From the NCBI RefSeq assembly GCF_012726345.1, contig NZ_PTXN01000018.1, positions 1 through 64,000 of the forward strand: a stretch of 64,000 nucleotides of DNA. The letters are read 5' to 3'. Below, piece after piece: positions 44,702 to 54,364 of this stretch. This DNA is from Marinomonas sp. UCMA 3892 (lineage in GTDB: Bacteria; Pseudomonadota; Gammaproteobacteria; Pseudomonadales; Marinomonadaceae). Numbering within the stretch: the first letter of the stretch is position 1; each line of letters starts with the position of its first letter. The translations under genes and the position numbers were made by a program. A model generated the notes under the pieces. It saw nothing but the letters and a program-made list of their open reading frames with translations, was not told the origin of the DNA and did not search any database.

Positions 44702-46021
44702 TTATTTAAAGATGTAGCCATTTACCATGTTTTCTAGCATCTCTTGGCGACCAGACACTGGCTGAGGGTCTATGTTATTTTTCTCAGCATATTCTGCCAG
44801 ATCTTGTAAAGTATGCTTGCCAGCCAAAATGTCTGCACCCAAAGAGTCGTTCCATTTTGCATAACGCTGATCAACAATGTTCGCCAATTTTTCATCTTCG
44901 ATCATTTTAACCGCACGTTCTAGTGACAAAGCCAAGGTGTCCATCGCGCCAATGTGGCCATGGAACAAGTCTTCCAGATCCATTGATTGACGGCGTAACT
45001 TGGTGTCGAACATGTAGCCGCCCGTTTTGAAACCACCAGATTTTAGAATCTCATAAGTCACGAGCGTGTATTCTTCCACACTAGTTGGGAATTGGTCTGT
45101 ATCCCAGCCCAGCTGAGCGTCGCCTTGGTTGGCGTCGACGGAACCAAGAATGCCCAAGGAACAAGCCGTAGCAATTTCATGATGGAAGCTGTGACCCGCC
45201 AAGGTCGCGTGGTTGGCTTCAATGTTAACTTTGATCTCTTTTTCAAGACCAAACTCTTTTAAGAAGCCATATACTGTCGCGGTATCGTAATCGTACTGAT
45301 GCTTGGTCGGTTCCGCTGGTTTTGGCTCGATCAACAAGGTGCCTTCAAAGCCGATTTTGTATTTGTGCTCAACCACCATTTGCATAAAACGACCAAGCTG
45401 CGCGCGCTCGCGTTTTAGATCGGTATTCAATAGAGTTTCATAGCCTTCACGGCCGCCCCATAGGACATAGTTCTCGCCTTTAAGTGCTTTGGTCGCATTC
45501 ATCGCATGAAACACCTGAGTCGCCGCGTAAGCGAAGATTTCAGGGTTAGGGTTTGATGCAGCGCCAGACATGTACCTTGGATTGGAAAAGGCATTCGCTG
45601 TTCCCCACAATAACTTGATGCCAGTGGCTTCTTGCTTGGCTTGCAAAACGTCTACCATTTGCGCAAAGTTATTAATGTACTCTTTGATTGAACGGCCTTC
45701 TGGGCTGACATCCACATCGTGAAAGCTGTAGTAGGGAACACCCAATTTAGTGAAAAACTCAAACGCTGCATCGGTTTTTAGCTTTGCCGCTTCCATTTCA
45801 GATGCAGCTTTAGACCAAGGGCGATCAAAAGTATTTGCGCCAAAGACATCGCTACCTTGCCAACAGAACGTGTGCCAATAACACACCGCCACCCGTAAAT
45901 GCTCCGCCATGGTTTTGCCCATCAGCATCTTGTTCGCATCGTAATGTTTGAAAGCAAAAGGGTTGCTTGAATCCGCACCTTCGTATTTGACAACCGGCAC
46001 AGTTTTGAAAAATTCGCTCAT
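44702..46021 (-). CDS. xylA: Xylose isomerase XylA
   Basis: 439 residues, collinear with E. coli XylA (440). Catalytic His in YSFHDVDVSPEG, metal ligands in KVNIEANHATLAGHSFHHE and DANQGDAQLGWDTDQFPT. Converts D-xylose to D-xylulose for XylB. SD GGAG 9 nt before the ATG. It is detached from xylB by the RbsR-type ABC operon and points towards it. XylR (37128-38309) should activate it from 46022-46190, where I could not fix the site. Confidence 0.96.
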   Translation of the reverse strand: MSEFFKTVPVVKYEGADSSNPFAFKHYDANKMLMGKTMAEHLRVAVCYWHTFCWQGSDVFGANTFDRPWSKAASEMEAAKLKTDAAFEFFTKLGVPYYSFHDVDVSPEGRSIKEYINNFAQMVDVLQAKQEATGIKLLWGTANAFSNPRYMSGAASNPNPEIFAYAATQVFHAMNATKALKGENYVLWGGREGYETLLNTDLKRERAQLGRFMQMVVEHKYKIGFEGTLLIEPKPAEPTKHQYDYDTATVYGFLKEFGLEKEIKVNIEANHATLAGHSFHHEIATACSLGILGSVDANQGDAQLGWDTDQFPTSVEEYTLVTYEILKSGGFKTGGYMFDTKLRRQSMDLEDLFHGHIGAMDTLALSLERAVKMIEDEKLANIVDQRYAKWNDSLGADILAGKHTLQDLAEYAEKNNIDPQPVSGRQEMLENMVNGYIFK

Positions 46022-46190
46022 ATCAGAACTCCAGACTATTGTTATTTTTTATCCCTACGAATGATTGTTTGTTTAGGTGATTGCTTCAATTACGAAATTT
46101 TCTGAGCGCGTTATTGAATTTGTTGGGAGAGTGGGGCGAATAGTGAATAAGTACTAGGGGCTAGCGGCCATGTTACTTGTAAGAGTTGCC

Positions 46191-46913
46191 TTACTCTTTC
46201 ACACAAACATAAACCGAGTTAGTTGATTGTCCGCCTTGAAACGGGTTGTCAAAGGTTACTAGGTGGGAGTTGACGCTTGCGAATACGGTTTTAAGTAATT
46301 CGATAAAGTTGTCTTCTGGAGGGTTCTGAGACCACATGGCGAATACGCCGTTTGATTTCAGTTGTTCTGCCATGCGCGATAGGTTTTCCGTGGTGTAGAA
46401 GCCGGCGTTACTTGGGTTGAGGAATTCGGTTGGGGAATGGTCTATGTCTAGTAAGATAGCATCGAACTTTTTACCGGCATGGCTTGGGTCAAATCCAGTA
46501 CTTGGGTCTGTGGCTAGGTCGAAAAAGCTGCCAAGTACATAACGGTTACGTTGATCTGCGTTGAGTATTTTACCCAGTGGCACGAGTTCTTTTTGGTGCC
46601 AGCTAATGACGGTTTCTAACGCATCGACCACAAGTAGTTCTGCAATTCGTTCGTCTTCTAGTGCCGCTACAGCGGTGTAACCTAAGCCTAATCCACCAAC
46701 AACAACTCTCAAATTTTCGCCCTGAACTTGTGCTAAACCAAGGGTAGGCAAGGCTTCTTCTGCGTCGACAAACATGCTCGACATCAGAAATTCTTCGCCT
46801 AGTTTTACTTCGTAGATGTCTCTGTCACCAAAGGCAGGAATGCGTCGTCTGCGAAGGGAAATTTCACCTAAAGGAGAGGCTTGGCTGTCGATTTCTTTGA
46901 ACAATGAAGACAT
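46191..46913 (-). CDS. Spermidine-synthase-like SAM-fold protein
   Basis: 240 residues with a Rossmann-type core: VVVGGLGLGYTAVAAL (cofactor loop), VVDALE (acidic end of beta 2), DAILLDIDHSPTEFL (catalytic region). Close to spermidine synthase and related methyltransferase-like proteins, but the GGGDG motif of true SpeE is replaced by GGLGLG, so aminopropyl transfer is doubtful. Stands alone. Confidence 0.75.
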   Translation of the reverse strand: MSSLFKEIDSQASPLGEISLRRRRIPAFGDRDIYEVKLGEEFLMSSMFVDAEEALPTLGLAQVQGENLRVVVGGLGLGYTAVAALEDERIAELLVVDALETVISWHQKELVPLGKILNADQRNRYVLGSFFDLATDPSTGFDPSHAGKKFDAILLDIDHSPTEFLNPSNAGFYTTENLSRMAEQLKSNGVFAMWSQNPPEDNFIELLKTVFASVNSHLVTFDNPFQGGQSTNSVYVCVKE

Positions 46914-47175
46914 GACTGGGTAGTCCTAATATGCGGTATAAATGAGTAGAAAAGCATAGCGTTTGGTACGCTAATGAATGTTTTGTCCATTGAAGGATTA
47001 ACAGTAAACTGCTTTTCAAACCCGTCATGCTCGATGTTGATTGTCGCTATTTTATAACAGCTTGCTTCTTAATGAGTGCTTCAAGACTCAAATAAAGTTT
47101 TTTTTATTGAAAATTTGATGAATACTTAAGCTATCAGAGCAGGATTTCCTCTGCCGCATATGAATTGGAGTCGTT

Positions 47176-47661
47176 ATGTCTTTCTTGGTATCAATGTCAA
47201 AGCCCTTTTTTGCCTCTTATATTGAAGAGCTGATCGTACAGTATGCACGAGAAAATGTGGAATCCGGCCGCTGGCAGAAAACAGGATCATTAACTCGATC
47301 TAGGCGTGATATTGAAAGACTGCTCCCGCGTGGTATAGAAACAGATAACAATCATTTTTTTGAAATGAAAGTACCTGAAGTGAATGAGACAGTCGGTATG
47401 ATATGGCTGTCGTTAGAGAACAGCAGCACCACGAGTACGGTATTTATTTACGATTTAGAAATCAAGGCAGAGCATCGCCGGAAGGGCTATGCCAAGCTTG
47501 CTTTAAAGGAAATCGAAGACTTTGCGGCAACGCATAACATCGTCAATATTGGCTTACATGTGTTTTCTCACAATGATGCCGCACAAAAACTGTACGCTGA
47601 AATGGGTTATGAAACCGTTAGCGTTAACATGGTTAAGAAAATAGACCAAGCCAATATGTAA
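47176..47661 (+). CDS. GNAT-family N-acetyltransferase
   Basis: 161 residues. Acetyl-CoA-binding motif A in LEIKAEHRRKGYAKLALKEIEDFA (R/Q-x-x-G-x-A) and motif B in NIGLHVFSHNDAAQKLYAEMGYETVSVNMVKK. Substrate unknown; could be protein N-termini, an amino acid or a small amine. GGAG 6 nt before the ATG. Confidence 0.9.
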   Translation: MSFLVSMSKPFFASYIEELIVQYARENVESGRWQKTGSLTRSRRDIERLLPRGIETDNNHFFEMKVPEVNETVGMIWLSLENSSTTSTVFIYDLEIKAEHRRKGYAKLALKEIEDFAATHNIVNIGLHVFSHNDAAQKLYAEMGYETVSVNMVKKIDQANM

Positions 47662-47690
47662 TTTATTACACAAGGAATTTTCTGTAAATA

Positions 47691-47729
47691 AAGACTCTTA
47701 GTGCCAGTTCAGTTAGTACTAAGAGTCTT
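47691..47729. terminator. Bidirectional terminator between acetyltransferase and TRAP genes
   Basis: 12-bp perfect stem AAGACTCTTAGT (47691-47702) with 47718-47729, T-rich on both outer sides, between convergent genes. Confidence 0.8.
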
Positions 47730-47735
47730 ATTGTT

Positions 47736-49496
47736 CTAGATAGAAAACGCAAAAATTAATATTAGTCCAATAGACAGATACAGTGCGCGTTTTATTAATT
47801 TATATGGCGCAATCAAAGCCATTGAAATGCAATACAGTGCGAGCGCGATTTTCAAGGCACTTGCAATGGCAAGTAACGGGCTTGTACCTAATTGGATTAA
47901 TGACGGATTAGCAATCATGGCTAGTGGAATTAAATACAGGCCGACCCCCAGCATCATGGAGACTCCTGCCACTTTTAACCAGTTTTCTTTCACCATGCCA
48001 GCTGCAATAAATACACTTCCACAAACGGGTGGTGTAATGGTTGAAAGTAGAGCAAACCAGAATACAAATAAATGCGCTTGTAGTAGAGAAAGGCCAAGTT
48101 GAGCTAAGGCAGGACCTGCGACTGAAATGCAGATTACATAAGCCGCTGTAGTCGGTACTTCCATACCTAAAATCAGACAGGCGATTGCTGTCAATATGAT
48201 CGCTGGCCATAACATCCCCGATGCCCCTGAAATAATAAGGGAGGTGATTTTTACGCCTAATCCAGTAATTGATAAGACGCCAATCACAATAGACGCGCAT
48301 AAGATGATTGCGGCTATCATGGCTATTTGTTTGCCAGCATTAATGCAGACATCTTCTAAACGCTCAAAAACCTGTTTCTTATTTGATAAACCTTTTGAGT
48401 TAAAGAAGAGCAAAATTGCCGCACCAAAGATGGCAATGCTTGCTGAAAATTGCGGTGTAAAAGCGGGTCCAAACATACCCCAAAGCAAAATTGCAAATGG
48501 GATCATGAAGAAGCTACAGGTAATAAGTAGTTGCTGTCGGCTTGGTTGTTGGTCTTTTTTGACGGCTTTTAGATCGTAACGTAATGCAAAGGCATCGATA
48601 CCAACCCAGACAGCCCAAAAATATAATATAGCGGGCAAGATAGCGGCCATCATAATACTTTGGTAGGAAATGCCTGTGAGTTCAACCATGACAAAAGCTC
48701 CAGCACCCATTAAAGGGGGCATAATTTGCCCACCAGAAGAGGCAACTGCTTCCGTTGCTCCTGCGAGAGATTTAGGATAACCAAGCTTGGTCATGGCAGG
48801 TAAGGTGATCGCACCAGTAGAGGCTACGTTAGCCGAGGCAGAACCTGAAATAGAACCGAACAGCGCTGAGGAAATAACCGACACTTTGGCTGCTCCTCCA
48901 CGAAGTCTTCCCGCTGCGGCCATAGCGAGGTTCATAAAGCCTTCTCCTGCCTCTCCTGCATTGAGCACCGCACCAAAGATAACAAAGATGGCGACAATAC
49001 TCACGGATACGCCGGTAAGTTTCCCCCAAATTCCGCCTTCAGCAATGGTTAAGGTGCCTAAGAAGCTGCCTATTGGCGTTCCTGGGTGACCAAACTCTCC
49101 CGGAATATATTGCCCAAACATACCGTAACAAAGAGCAATTGCTGCTACTAATGGTAAGGGCCAGCCGATGCAACGTCTTGCCATTTCTAAAACGCTAAGC
49201 AGTAAAATGCCAGCAATCCACAATTGGTAGCTTTCACCAATATAGCCGTATTGATCAATCAATATATCGGCATTAATGGCAACCCAAAAGGTGGCAATTA
49301 AACCAAGTACAGTAAATAAGTAGCCCGTATAACGTTGGAAAGCTGTGTTACTTAAGAAAATAAACGCCCAAGGTAACGCAAGCGCCATATGAAGTGGTCG
49401 GCTGACCAAATTGGGAACCAAGCCTGAGAAAATCAGCGTTAAGTGGAAAATAATACTAATGCAGCCAAAACCGGCCCAAAAATATTTGCTAGGCAT
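47736..49496 (-). CDS. TRAP transporter fused permease (4TM/12TM, TAXI type)
   Basis: 586 residues, about 16-18 membrane helices: a DctQ-like N-terminal part fused to a DctM large subunit with GSISGSASANVASTGAITLPAM and EAVASSGGQIMPPLMGAGAFVM. Secondary, sodium-driven import of an organic acid delivered by the TAXI receptor encoded upstream (49661-50614). Glutamate or other carboxylates are typical TAXI ligands; not determined here. Confidence 0.93.
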   Translation of the reverse strand: MPSKYFWAGFGCISIIFHLTLIFSGLVPNLVSRPLHMALALPWAFIFLSNTAFQRYTGYLFTVLGLIATFWVAINADILIDQYGYIGESYQLWIAGILLLSVLEMARRCIGWPLPLVAAIALCYGMFGQYIPGEFGHPGTPIGSFLGTLTIAEGGIWGKLTGVSVSIVAIFVIFGAVLNAGEAGEGFMNLAMAAAGRLRGGAAKVSVISSALFGSISGSASANVASTGAITLPAMTKLGYPKSLAGATEAVASSGGQIMPPLMGAGAFVMVELTGISYQSIMMAAILPAILYFWAVWVGIDAFALRYDLKAVKKDQQPSRQQLLITCSFFMIPFAILLWGMFGPAFTPQFSASIAIFGAAILLFFNSKGLSNKKQVFERLEDVCINAGKQIAMIAAIILCASIVIGVLSITGLGVKITSLIISGASGMLWPAIILTAIACLILGMEVPTTAAYVICISVAGPALAQLGLSLLQAHLFVFWFALLSTITPPVCGSVFIAAGMVKENWLKVAGVSMMLGVGLYLIPLAMIANPSLIQLGTSPLLAIASALKIALALYCISMALIAPYKLIKRALYLSIGLILIFAFSI

Positions 49497-49562
49497 AAAG
49501 TACGGCCTGTTTAAAAAAGTTGGATGATTACGACGTTTTTAGGGTAAGTCGTCATAGTGAAA

Positions 49563-49590
49563 GCAGAACGTACGGATAAGTAAGTTCTGC
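49563..49590. promoter_or_regulatory. Stem-loop between TAXI receptor and permease genes
   Basis: GCAGAAC (49563-49569) with GTTCTGC (49584-49590), loop 14 nt. Follows the receptor gene on the minus strand, as do the hairpins behind other binding-protein genes in this window. Confidence 0.5.
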
Positions 49591-49660
49591 GTTTTTAATA
49601 AGTAAACTACAGTTTATCGTAATAGATTTATCGTCTCGCACGACTCACCAAATATGGTGT

Positions 49661-50614
49661 TTATTGCTGATTTTCGTTTAGAGTGACGCCAATTTCATGA
49701 TAATACTTTGCTGCACCTGGATGGATTTTACCATTGATATTATCAAGCATTTCAGTAGTGACGCCTTTCCACCAAGGAGATGAATCGGACATGTTCTTTT
49801 TTTGATCCCAAAAGGCTTTGGTTAATGTGTATGCTGTTTCATCATCCATTGCAGAGCTTGTATATACGACAACTGGTAATGAGGTTGTTGTGATGTCTGT
49901 ATCTTGTCCAGCATAAGTCCCTGCAGGAATAATCAATTTGGTACGTTTTGTTTGTGCTACTTGGTCATCGCTAAAGGATAATATCTTCACTTTGGTTCCG
50001 GCTGAGGCTTCGACTACATTAGGAGCTGGAAAAGAGCCAGAGGTAACAAAACCGTCAATTTGACCATTTTTCAAGGCTGGAACAGCATTAGAAAGCTCTA
50101 CCTGAGCAAGGTCGATTTTATCTTCTAAACCAAATAGTTGGATGTACTTAGCGCCTTCATTTGCTCCAAAAGTGCCTTTGCCAAGCAATATCTTTTTACC
50201 CGCCATTCCTGCAAAGTTATTAATCCCACTTTTATCGGATACGACAAAATGCATTGCTAGGGAAGGAATTGGAAAAAGAGCTCGAATCTCGCTAAATTTA
50301 GGATTGCTTTTGTTTTTGAACATTGCTTGGCCGTTCTGCGCCAAATTGACTAACGCTGGTGGCGTTGTAAATACATAATTGGCGCCTCGAAAGGCTGTTT
50401 CCATGACGTTTTGCACAGAGCCTTGGCTTTCTTCGACAGTAACAATAATGTTGCTGTTAGTATCTTTTTTTACCGCCTGAGCAATTTCAACCGCCATTTG
50501 ATAATAAGAAGAGCTAGTCTTAGCTGATTTAAAGGTAATTTGACTTTGAGCGACGCTCAACTGTGTCACTGCTAAACCGAGGGCTGTGCAGACAACTGCT
50601 TGGTAAAATTTCAT
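49661..50614 (-). CDS. TRAP transporter substrate receptor, TAXI family
   Basis: 317 residues. Signal peptide (to about residue 22, SVAQS), then the TAXI fold: TFKSAKTSSSYYQMAVEIAQAVKK, SQGSVQNVMETAFRGANYVFTTP, and the C-terminal WDQKKNM, HPGAAKYYHEIGV. Delivers substrate to the fused permease. A first gene with its own start region, upstream of the permease. Confidence 0.92.
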   Translation of the reverse strand: MKFYQAVVCTALGLAVTQLSVAQSQITFKSAKTSSSYYQMAVEIAQAVKKDTNSNIIVTVEESQGSVQNVMETAFRGANYVFTTPPALVNLAQNGQAMFKNKSNPKFSEIRALFPIPSLAMHFVVSDKSGINNFAGMAGKKILLGKGTFGANEGAKYIQLFGLEDKIDLAQVELSNAVPALKNGQIDGFVTSGSFPAPNVVEASAGTKVKILSFSDDQVAQTKRTKLIIPAGTYAGQDTDITTTSLPVVVYTSSAMDDETAYTLTKAFWDQKKNMSDSSPWWKGVTTEMLDNINGKIHPGAAKYYHEIGVTLNENQQ

Positions 50615-50774
50615 CTAGGCTAGTCTCTTTTTTGAGTTATTTATTTTTTAATTGTTAAGCTAAGATTATAGCGAATCCTCTTTTGATTAAGAAGCTTAAA
50701 ACTAGCTGTGTACAGTGGGCGCCGAAAATTAACAGAAAGATATATTTGAAGTGTTAGGAGAATAACGAATTATA

Positions 50775-50816
50775 AATAAAACACCCTCACTCAGTTTTGA
50801 GTGAGGGTGTTTTATT
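50775..50816. terminator. Strong bidirectional terminator
   Basis: A perfect 19-bp stem (50775-50793 with 50798-50816) with a 4-nt loop, GC core and A/T ends; lies just after acnA on the minus strand. Confidence 0.93.
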
Positions 50817-50830
50817 AAAGGCCGCGAAAA

Positions 50831-53575
50831 TTAGTTGAGCATACCTCGTAATACGTACTGCAAAATGCCGCCATGTTTGTAGTAATCCCACTCTTTTGGC
50901 GTATCAATTCGTACGTCTGCGCTAAAGCTTATTTTCAGTCCTTTACTATTGGTTGCTATTAGAGTCACTTCGTCGGTTTTATCCTGCAAGCTATTTATAT
51001 CAAATTGTTCTTGTCCCGTTAAACCAAGTGATTCATAGCTTTCGCCGTCTTTAAATTGCAGCGGTAAGACACCCATGCCGATTAAGTTAGAGCGGTGGAT
51101 GCGCTCATAGCTTTCTGCGATTACCGCTTTTACTCCGAGTAGCAATGAGCCTTTAGCCGCCCAGTCGCGAGATGAGCCTGTACCGTATTCTTTACCCGCT
51201 AAAATAATAAGTGGCGTATTGCTTTCATGATAGGTCACGGCAGCATCGTAAATACTGGCTAAGTTATCAGCCGGTTGAGTGCGGGTAATGCCGCCTTCGG
51301 TGCCCGGTGCCAGTAGGTTTTTAAGTCTTACGTTAGCAAAGGTACCGCGCACCATCACTTCATGATTACCTCGACGAGAGCCATAAGAATTAAACTGTGC
51401 TTTTTCTACGCCGTGTTTTTGCAAGTATAAACCGGCTGGGGAATCAGCCTTAATTGAACCTGCTGGAGAAATATGATCTGTGGTGACAGAATCGCCCAGT
51501 TTGGCTAGACAGCGAGCACCTTTAATGCTTGGAATACCCGGAGGATCGATGCTCATGCCATCAAAAAAGGTGGCTTTTTTGATGTAGGTTGACGCGTCGT
51601 TCCAGTCATAAAGTTTGCCATCTGGAATTTGGATTTGCTGCCAGTGGCTGTCGCCTTCGTACACGTTGGCGTAGCTTTTTGCGAACATTTCTTTAGTAAC
51701 GGTTTCTTTAACCAGATCGCTTACTTCTTTGACACTTGGCCAAATGTCTTTTAGGTAAATATCGTTACCGTTCGCGTCTTGCGCAAGAGGTTCCTTGTAC
51801 ACATCTATATCGGTACGGCCTGCAATGGCATAGGCGACAACGAGTGGAGGCGAGGCTAAGAAGTTCATTTTCACGTCTTGGTGAATACGTCCTTCAAAGT
51901 TTCGGTTGCCAGATAAAATAGAGCTAACGATGAGTTTGTGTTTCTGGATGGCGTCTGATATTTCACTGGCTAATGGTCCAGAGTTACCAATACAGGTGGT
52001 GCAACCATAGCCGACGAGGTTAAAGCCTAGGCTTTCTAGGTCATCCATTAATCCTGCTTTTGCTAAGTAATCTGTTACCACTTTAGATCCTGGCGCCAGT
52101 GAAGTTTTCACCCATGGTTTTACATTGATACCTAGTTGTTTTGCTTTTTTAGCGACCAAGCCTGCTGCTAGAATGACGCTTGGGTTTGAAGTGTTGGTGC
52201 AGCTGGTAATGGCTGCGATAACACAAGCACCGTCATTCAATTCAAATTCTTGTCCTTTAAATTTAACAATGCTCGCGCCTTTAATTGGTGCTTCATCTAC
52301 GGACTCATCGGGGTGAATAACAGGGCCTTCACTTTCTATACGAGCTTGTTCTTCACTGCTTTTATTTTCACGAGCCATTCGTTCGTCTTGAAAGCCTTTT
52401 AGATGATCACGGATAGTGTCACCTGCTTTATCAAGGGGTATCCTGTCTTGTGGTCTTTTAGGGCCTGCGAGGCTAGGAACAACATCATTCAATATAAGTT
52501 CAAGTTTGTCGGTATAGTTGGCTTCATCGCCATCATTGCGCCATAGACCTTGGTGCTTTGCGTATTCTTCAATGAGGTTGAGTTGCGTTTCGTCGCGATT
52601 TGTTAAACGAAGATAGTTAATGGTTTCATCATCAATAGGGAAGATGCCGCATGTTGCGCCATATTCTGGAGCCATATTGGCAATGGTTGCTCTGTCGGCA
52701 AGTGGCAAGTCAGCAAGACCATCACCGTAAAATTCGACAAATTTACCAACGACGCCATGATTTCGTAGCATTTCAGTGATGGTAAGTACTAGATCGGTCG
52801 CCGTGGTGCCTTCCGGTAGGCGGCCACTTAGCTTAACACCAACAACCTGAGGGATAAGTAAGCTGATAGGTTGACCAAGCATAGCCGCTTCTGCTTCAAT
52901 CCCGCCTACACCCCAACCAAGCACGCCTAAACCATTAATCATTGTCGTGTGTGAGTCTGTTCCCACTAGAGTGTCTGGGTAAGCAAACTTCTGACCATTT
53001 TTATCATCATTAAAAACCACACGAGCCAAATACTCTAAATTTACTTGGTGAACGATACCGGTTGCTGGTGGCACAACTTTTAGGTTATTGAAGGCTGTTT
53101 GACCCCAACGTAAAAATTCGTAGCGTTCTTTGTTTCGTTCGTATTCCAGTTTGGTATTTAAATCAAATGCTGCAGCATTGCCATAACCATCTACTTGTAC
53201 CGAATGGTCAATAACCAGTTCTGCAGGAGAAAGAGGGTTTATTTTTGCAGGGTCTCCGCCTAGCTTCTCCATAGCATCGCGCATGGCGGCTAAATCAACA
53301 ATGGCAGGGACACCGGTAAAGTCCTGCATGACAACACGAGCAGGGGTAAAAGCAACTTCGGATGCCGGTTTGGCTTGAGGATCCCAATTCAATAAGGCTT
53401 GGATGTCTTGTTCTTTGATATTTACGCCATCCTCGTTACGAAGTAGATTTTCGAGTAATATTTTTAAGGAAAACGGCAGTCTTTTGGCTTTGTCGCCAAG
53501 CCCTTTTAAGGAATGAATATGAAATTGCTCGCCATTAACAGTGATCTGTTGTTGGGTGTCGAAACTATTGTTCAT
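50831..53575 (-). CDS. acnA: Aconitate hydratase A
   Basis: 914 residues. 4Fe-4S cluster cysteines in SCTNTSNPSV and YGCTTCIGNSGPL, active-site motifs DSHTTMINGLGVLGWGVGGIEAEA and GSSRDWAAKG, swivel domain at the C-terminus (YGTGSSRDWAAKGS). Interconverts citrate and isocitrate in the TCA cycle; the apo-protein can bind mRNA in relatives. ATG at 53575 (MNNSFDTQQQ) has GAGG upstream; an open extension to 53692 would add 39 residues unlike the family. Confidence 0.95.
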   Translation of the reverse strand: MNNSFDTQQQITVNGEQFHIHSLKGLGDKAKRLPFSLKILLENLLRNEDGVNIKEQDIQALLNWDPQAKPASEVAFTPARVVMQDFTGVPAIVDLAAMRDAMEKLGGDPAKINPLSPAELVIDHSVQVDGYGNAAAFDLNTKLEYERNKERYEFLRWGQTAFNNLKVVPPATGIVHQVNLEYLARVVFNDDKNGQKFAYPDTLVGTDSHTTMINGLGVLGWGVGGIEAEAAMLGQPISLLIPQVVGVKLSGRLPEGTTATDLVLTITEMLRNHGVVGKFVEFYGDGLADLPLADRATIANMAPEYGATCGIFPIDDETINYLRLTNRDETQLNLIEEYAKHQGLWRNDGDEANYTDKLELILNDVVPSLAGPKRPQDRIPLDKAGDTIRDHLKGFQDERMARENKSSEEQARIESEGPVIHPDESVDEAPIKGASIVKFKGQEFELNDGACVIAAITSCTNTSNPSVILAAGLVAKKAKQLGINVKPWVKTSLAPGSKVVTDYLAKAGLMDDLESLGFNLVGYGCTTCIGNSGPLASEISDAIQKHKLIVSSILSGNRNFEGRIHQDVKMNFLASPPLVVAYAIAGRTDIDVYKEPLAQDANGNDIYLKDIWPSVKEVSDLVKETVTKEMFAKSYANVYEGDSHWQQIQIPDGKLYDWNDASTYIKKATFFDGMSIDPPGIPSIKGARCLAKLGDSVTTDHISPAGSIKADSPAGLYLQKHGVEKAQFNSYGSRRGNHEVMVRGTFANVRLKNLLAPGTEGGITRTQPADNLASIYDAAVTYHESNTPLIILAGKEYGTGSSRDWAAKGSLLLGVKAVIAESYERIHRSNLIGMGVLPLQFKDGESYESLGLTGQEQFDINSLQDKTDEVTLIATNSKGLKISFSADVRIDTPKEWDYYKHGGILQYVLRGMLN

Positions 53576-54007
53576 TTTTTTTTCCTCTATAAAGTTAGAC
53601 AGATATCTTGAAAAACCTCTGTAATATTGAGTGTCGTTAAGTGTGTTGTTGGTTAAGAGTGTAGCAGTACTTTTTGGCTTAGACGACCGCATGGCGTTGG
53701 TATTTTAGAACTTGACAGCTCTAAAGCCTTGTTTGGTCTGGATATTCTAGAAAAGAATCTTAATTTTTTCGCATTTAATCATTACGATGAAAGTGAAATC
53801 AAAATCATTTAATTGGCTTGCTGTAAGCACAAATGCGTTGATTTTAATGATAAAGAAAAGCATGAAAATAGGTGTTTGAAAGGTATGGAGCTATTAAATG
53901 AGGTTTAAAAACGTATTTTAGTCTTAGTCTCGTTTAAGGTTGTTAAACTTAAGTTGATTCGTTACGGTTCTATCATGATATTTCTCAAGCTAATAACAGG
54001 AGTAAAA
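53576..54007. other. Intergenic region before the YrhK-like gene
   Basis: 432 AT-rich bases between divergent genes. Contains the open but unconserved upstream extension of acnA and presumably both promoters. No repeat or RNA gene seen. Confidence 0.4.
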
Positions 54008-54283
54008 GTGATAAAAGCGAATGGTAGAGAGTTAGATATAGACATTGGTAACCAACATATTGTTGTTCAACGTCGATACGAAGCACTTGGTGCTTTCAAT
54101 GACCTTATGATTGCTGTTTGGTTTTTGATAGGAAGTTTCTTTTTTCTTAATGATTCATTGGTCGAAAGTGGTACTTGGTTATTCGTTGTTGGTAGTGCGC
54201 AGCTTATTATTAAGCCTATTATTAAATTAATAAGCTTGGTGCATATTGGGATTCTTCATAACATTTCGTTAAAGCAATGCTAG
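54008..54283 (+). CDS. YrhK-like small membrane protein
   Basis: 91 residues with two hydrophobic helices in the YrhK domain pattern (RYEALGAFNDLMIAVWFLIGSFFF, then WLFVVGSAQLIIKPIIKL). Function unknown. GTG at 54008 is chosen because AGGAG lies 5 nt upstream; an open frame continues to 53954 without an SD. Confidence 0.65.
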   Translation: MIKANGRELDIDIGNQHIVVQRRYEALGAFNDLMIAVWFLIGSFFFLNDSLVESGTWLFVVGSAQLIIKPIIKLISLVHIGILHNISLKQC

Positions 54284-54364
54284 ATGTTTTTCAGCGTATA
54301 AAAGACTTGAATAAATTTGCGAGGTTGAAGTGACGACAAAAACTTTCTGATTTAAAAATAGGCC

